Source: Acidobacteriota bacterium
GTDB lineage: Bacteria > Acidobacteriota > Terriglobia > Acidiferrales > UBA7541
Length of the DNA: 8,537 nucleotides
Assembly: GCA_016179005.1 (NCBI GenBank)
Contig: JACOSF010000111.1
Location: 1 to 8,537 of the forward strand
Reading direction: 5' to 3'
Of this stretch, positions 6,585-8,537 are shown one piece after another (positions within the stretch are counted from its first letter, which is position 1; every line of letters begins with the position of its first letter). The position numbers and the translations under genes were made by a program. Below the pieces are notes generated by a model that did no database searches, was not told the DNA's origin, and saw nothing but the letters and a program-made list of their open reading frames with translations.

Positions 6585-6617
6585 GGCTAGCCATTCGTAG
6601 CCCGAGGAGCCGCGGAC

Positions 6618-6878
6618 TCAGGTGCCGAAGAAGTCGAGGCCCGATTCGGGGTCGCGTTCCTTGCCGGTGAATTTGTAGTGCGTAGGCGCGTTGGGCGTGG
6701 CGTTGTACTCGAAGCCGAATGGGAGATAGGCTGCCTCCCATATCTTGTTACCACTGGCATCGGTGATCATCCGGGCCGAGCCCAGGAGGTCGCCGTGGTA
6801 ATACGTGGTTTCTGCACTGGCGTTGCCGGTGGCACCGGTGCTGTTGCGCCCGGAAATACTAGAGCAAGAAAAATACAA
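6618..6878 (-). pseudogene. truncated RHS-repeat-associated core fragment
   Basis: An 86-codon reading frame encodes YYHGDLLGSARMITDASG, then WEAAYLPFG, then YKFTGKERDPESGLDFFG. This is the RHS-associated core, normally found near the C-terminal end of the conserved shell of very large RHS/YD-repeat toxin or surface proteins. In intact members FFG/YFG is followed by ARYY and then G-R-F-x-S-P-D; here a TGA follows FFGT at once and no frame downstream restores that motif. Upstream, the frame stays open only to 6932, where a stop lies inside a dispersed repeat, with no YD repeats. The only start is a TTG at 6878 and I see no good ribosome site. It is best read as a remnant left by recombination, not a working gene. 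Its 3' break adjoins the AT-rich segment before the peptide operon. Confidence 0.75.
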
Positions 6879-6902
6879 GCCGAAATCGTCTGAAAACGCG
6901 CG

Positions 6903-6939
6903 GTCCCTTGGCTCCGCTCCCTTCGGCTTCGCTCAGGAC
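6903..6939. repeat. short dispersed repeat of the PERSRR-encoding type
   Basis: On the minus strand the segment begins GTCCTGAGCGAAGCCGAAGG and ends GGAGCCAAGGGAC. One frame across it and its edge reads CPERSRRERSQG, a string I know from memory to recur in predicted proteins of many soil bacteria because the underlying DNA is a dispersed repeat. The adjoining minus-strand TTGTAGGGGCGCTGCTTGC (about 6942-6960) resembles the flank of another common short repeat. It lies between the M14-like stop and the RHS remnant. Copy number in the genome cannot be seen here. Confidence 0.55.
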
Positions 6940-6977
6940 AAGCAAGCAGCGCCCCTACAACGGGAATCAAGAAAATC

Positions 6978-8537
6978 TTAAAAGAAAAAGAAGTTGAGGT
7001 TGAGGTCGAAGTCATCTTCACCGCCAGGCCGTGGGGGGCGCGCCGCAGGCTGGGAACGTCCGACATGAAGGTTGTCGAAATGCAATGCGGCGTTGAGGAC
7101 GAGCATGAAGCTGCCCTGGGTCTCGTGGCGCCACATGGGATTGTTGGCGAAGAAGACGACGTGGCCGCGGCCGAGAGGCACGTCAATCACCGCGGGGGAC
7201 TGTGCCATCTCCGCGCCGCCGGCCATCATGCCGCTGACCCAGAGGTTTCTCTCTTCCGCAAAGCGAAGGACCACGCGAGGCCACATACGCGGCGGCGGAA
7301 GCGTGGCGCGGACTAATTCGCGGACGTCGGGATCAATGTACAACTCCTGCTGAGCGCGGGAACGGCGCGGCTCGGGCTCGGTGGGAGTAAACGGACGGCC
7401 CTGCGGGATATCGGGATCGTTGGCCGAGCCGCGGCCAGAGGTACGTCCCGCGCCGACGTCGCCGGGCGCTCCGCCTCCACCGCCGGGGCCACCACCGCTG
7501 GTGAGCGAAACGCGGAAGACAGGAGACTGGTTGAAGTACAGCGCGACACCATCGTCGTAGCCGTAGGCGATGGGGCTGCGCTTGTCATCGACGGTGGCGT
7601 TGACAATCGCGCCGCGGGCCTGGAGCTGCGACGTAGTGGCGATGGAGACGCCTTCGGTGATGCCGAGCTCAATGGGCAGCGCGGCGCCGGCGGAAATGGG
7701 AATGAACACGCCGCCGTCCTCGATGAATTTTTTCAGGTTGGCGAGGCCGTCAAAGCCGAGGCCGCCGCGAATGTCGTCGGTGGAGTCGGGCTTGCCGTCG
7801 GCGGTGGTGAGATTGGGAGTGAGATCGGAATTCTTCCAGGGGATGGGGCCGCCGAAATCGGAGCCGTCGGCGAGCGTGCGCTTGCGAACGCCGTTGATGA
7901 GCGTGCTGAGGCTGGAGGTGACCGGCGGAAAAACGATGACGTCATACTTGGATTTGAGATTGGGCGTGGTGCGGACGACGGCGTCGGAAATGTAGTCGTA
8001 GGGAACTTGCGCCGCTTCGAGCATGAGGCGATACCAGCCTTCATTCTGCGTGTTGACCCAGGTGTGCATCACGGCGATGCGCGGCAGGGCCACGGCGTGG
8101 CGCTCGACCTTGAGCTCGACGTCGGTGGCGAGAACGCGCAGGCCGAGATCTTTCGCGGCGGATTCGATGCGCGCGCGAAGGTCGGCAGGATTGCCTTCGG
8201 TGGGAATGAGGAATGAGCCGGGATTGAATTTCTGGCCGTCAGCTTCGAAGGCGTCCTCCGCGGCGAGAATTTTGACGTCCTTCAGACGGAAACGGAACGT
8301 GGCGATGCCGGGCTCGGCGTTGGCGTTAATGACAAAAAATTTCGTGGCAGAGCCGGTGACACTGCCGGCGGGCGGCGCAACATTTCCGGCGATGAAAGTC
8401 ATGGACGCTTTGAGGATGGCGTCGTCGATGATGCGCAGCGTTTTGACGTTGCGCAGCGGGCCCATGGTCCAGCCGGTGTCGTCGTAGGGACGCGGGTCGG
8501 CGGTGGAGTAGTACTGCGTGTCGAGAAGCATGTCCAC
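6978..8537 (-). CDS. M14-type zinc carboxypeptidase-like protein, C-terminal part (5' end outside window)
   Basis: The frame is open from the right edge to TAA at 6978-6980, 519 residues visible. The apparent GTG at the edge is only the first complete codon, not a supported start. YYSTADPRPYDDTGWTMGPLRN (begins near residue 9) is a segment I associate with large acidobacterial M14 zinc carboxypeptidase-like proteins, just after the catalytic domain. The HxxE...H zinc ligands would be upstream and are not visible. Residues about 153-300 (RIAVMHTWVNTQNEGWYR, YDVIVFPP, LKKFIEDGGVFIPIS) look like a class I glutamine-amidotransferase-like fold, usual in these tails and probably non-catalytic. A Gly-rich, Pro-rich low-complexity insert lies at about 345-390. 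The protein ends in an acidic run and four phenylalanines. It is probably secreted, though the signal peptide is outside the window. Confidence 0.75.
   Translation of the reverse strand: MDMLLDTQYYSTADPRPYDDTGWTMGPLRNVKTLRIIDDAILKASMTFIAGNVAPPAGSVTGSATKFFVINANAEPGIATFRFRLKDVKILAAEDAFEADGQKFNPGSFLIPTEGNPADLRARIESAAKDLGLRVLATDVELKVERHAVALPRIAVMHTWVNTQNEGWYRLMLEAAQVPYDYISDAVVRTTPNLKSKYDVIVFPPVTSSLSTLINGVRKRTLADGSDFGGPIPWKNSDLTPNLTTADGKPDSTDDIRGGLGFDGLANLKKFIEDGGVFIPISAGAALPIELGITEGVSIATTSQLQARGAIVNATVDDKRSPIAYGYDDGVALYFNQSPVFRVSLTSGGGPGGGGGAPGDVGAGRTSGRGSANDPDIPQGRPFTPTEPEPRRSRAQQELYIDPDVRELVRATLPPPRMWPRVVLRFAEERNLWVSGMMAGGAEMAQSPAVIDVPLGRGHVVFFANNPMWRHETQGSFMLVLNAALHFDNLHVGRSQPAARPPRPGGEDDFDLNLNFFFF

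Noticed and set aside
6767..7186. 139-codon minus-strand frame containing CPERSRRERSQG
   Set aside because: It crosses the end of the M14-like gene in another frame and the dispersed repeat; the recognisable string comes from the repeat, not from a protein family.
1..8537. CRISPR array, tRNA, rRNA, riboswitch or insertion sequence
   Set aside because: No regularly spaced direct repeats, no tRNA-like or rRNA-like segments, no recognisable riboswitch core and no transposase-like reading frame were seen by eye on either strand. A covariance-model scan was not possible.

Overview
The window looks like chromosomal DNA of a GC-rich soil bacterium, most likely an acidobacterium (Acidobacteriota). 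This is inferred from gene content: an outer-membrane receptor with an N-terminal carboxypeptidase-regulatory-like domain, a large M14-type zinc carboxypeptidase with a glutamine-amidotransferase-like tail, a PduS/RnfC-like flavo-Fe-S protein, an RHS-core remnant and short dispersed palindromic repeats. No rRNA, tRNA or CRISPR array was seen.

Layout from left to right. (1) 1-1252, minus strand: a PduS/RnfC-like electron-transfer protein, cut by the left edge. (2) A 240-base divergent intergenic region with a candidate promoter, then a small zinc-ribbon two-helix membrane protein on the plus strand (1493-1807). (3) A convergent intergenic gap (1808-2032) holding a 57-base imperfect hairpin that looks like a dispersed REP-type repeat. 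(4) 6473 down to 2033, minus strand: a four-gene set that reads as one operon. In transcription order it holds a 72-residue secreted peptide with eight cysteines, a secreted LolA-like protein, a large beta-barrel receptor of the CarboxypepD_reg/TonB-dependent type, and a membrane-anchored TlpA-like thioredoxin-fold protein with a CHFC active site. (5) 6474-6977: an AT-rich leader/promoter region, a truncated RHS-core fragment, and a short dispersed repeat that encodes a PERSRR-type string when translated. (6) 6978-8537, minus strand: the C-terminal part of an M14-family zinc carboxypeptidase-like protein, cut by the right edge.

The most interesting part is region 4. An exported Cys-rich peptide is encoded first, a thiol-disulfide protein last, and an outer-membrane beta-barrel receptor plus a LolA-like periplasmic protein lie between them. 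I infer a peptide-centred envelope system in which the thioredoxin-like protein keeps or matures the peptide's cysteines and the barrel moves the peptide, or a ligand bound to it, across the outer membrane. The arrangement is visible in the sequence; the function is not established. The peptide sequence is not one I recognise.
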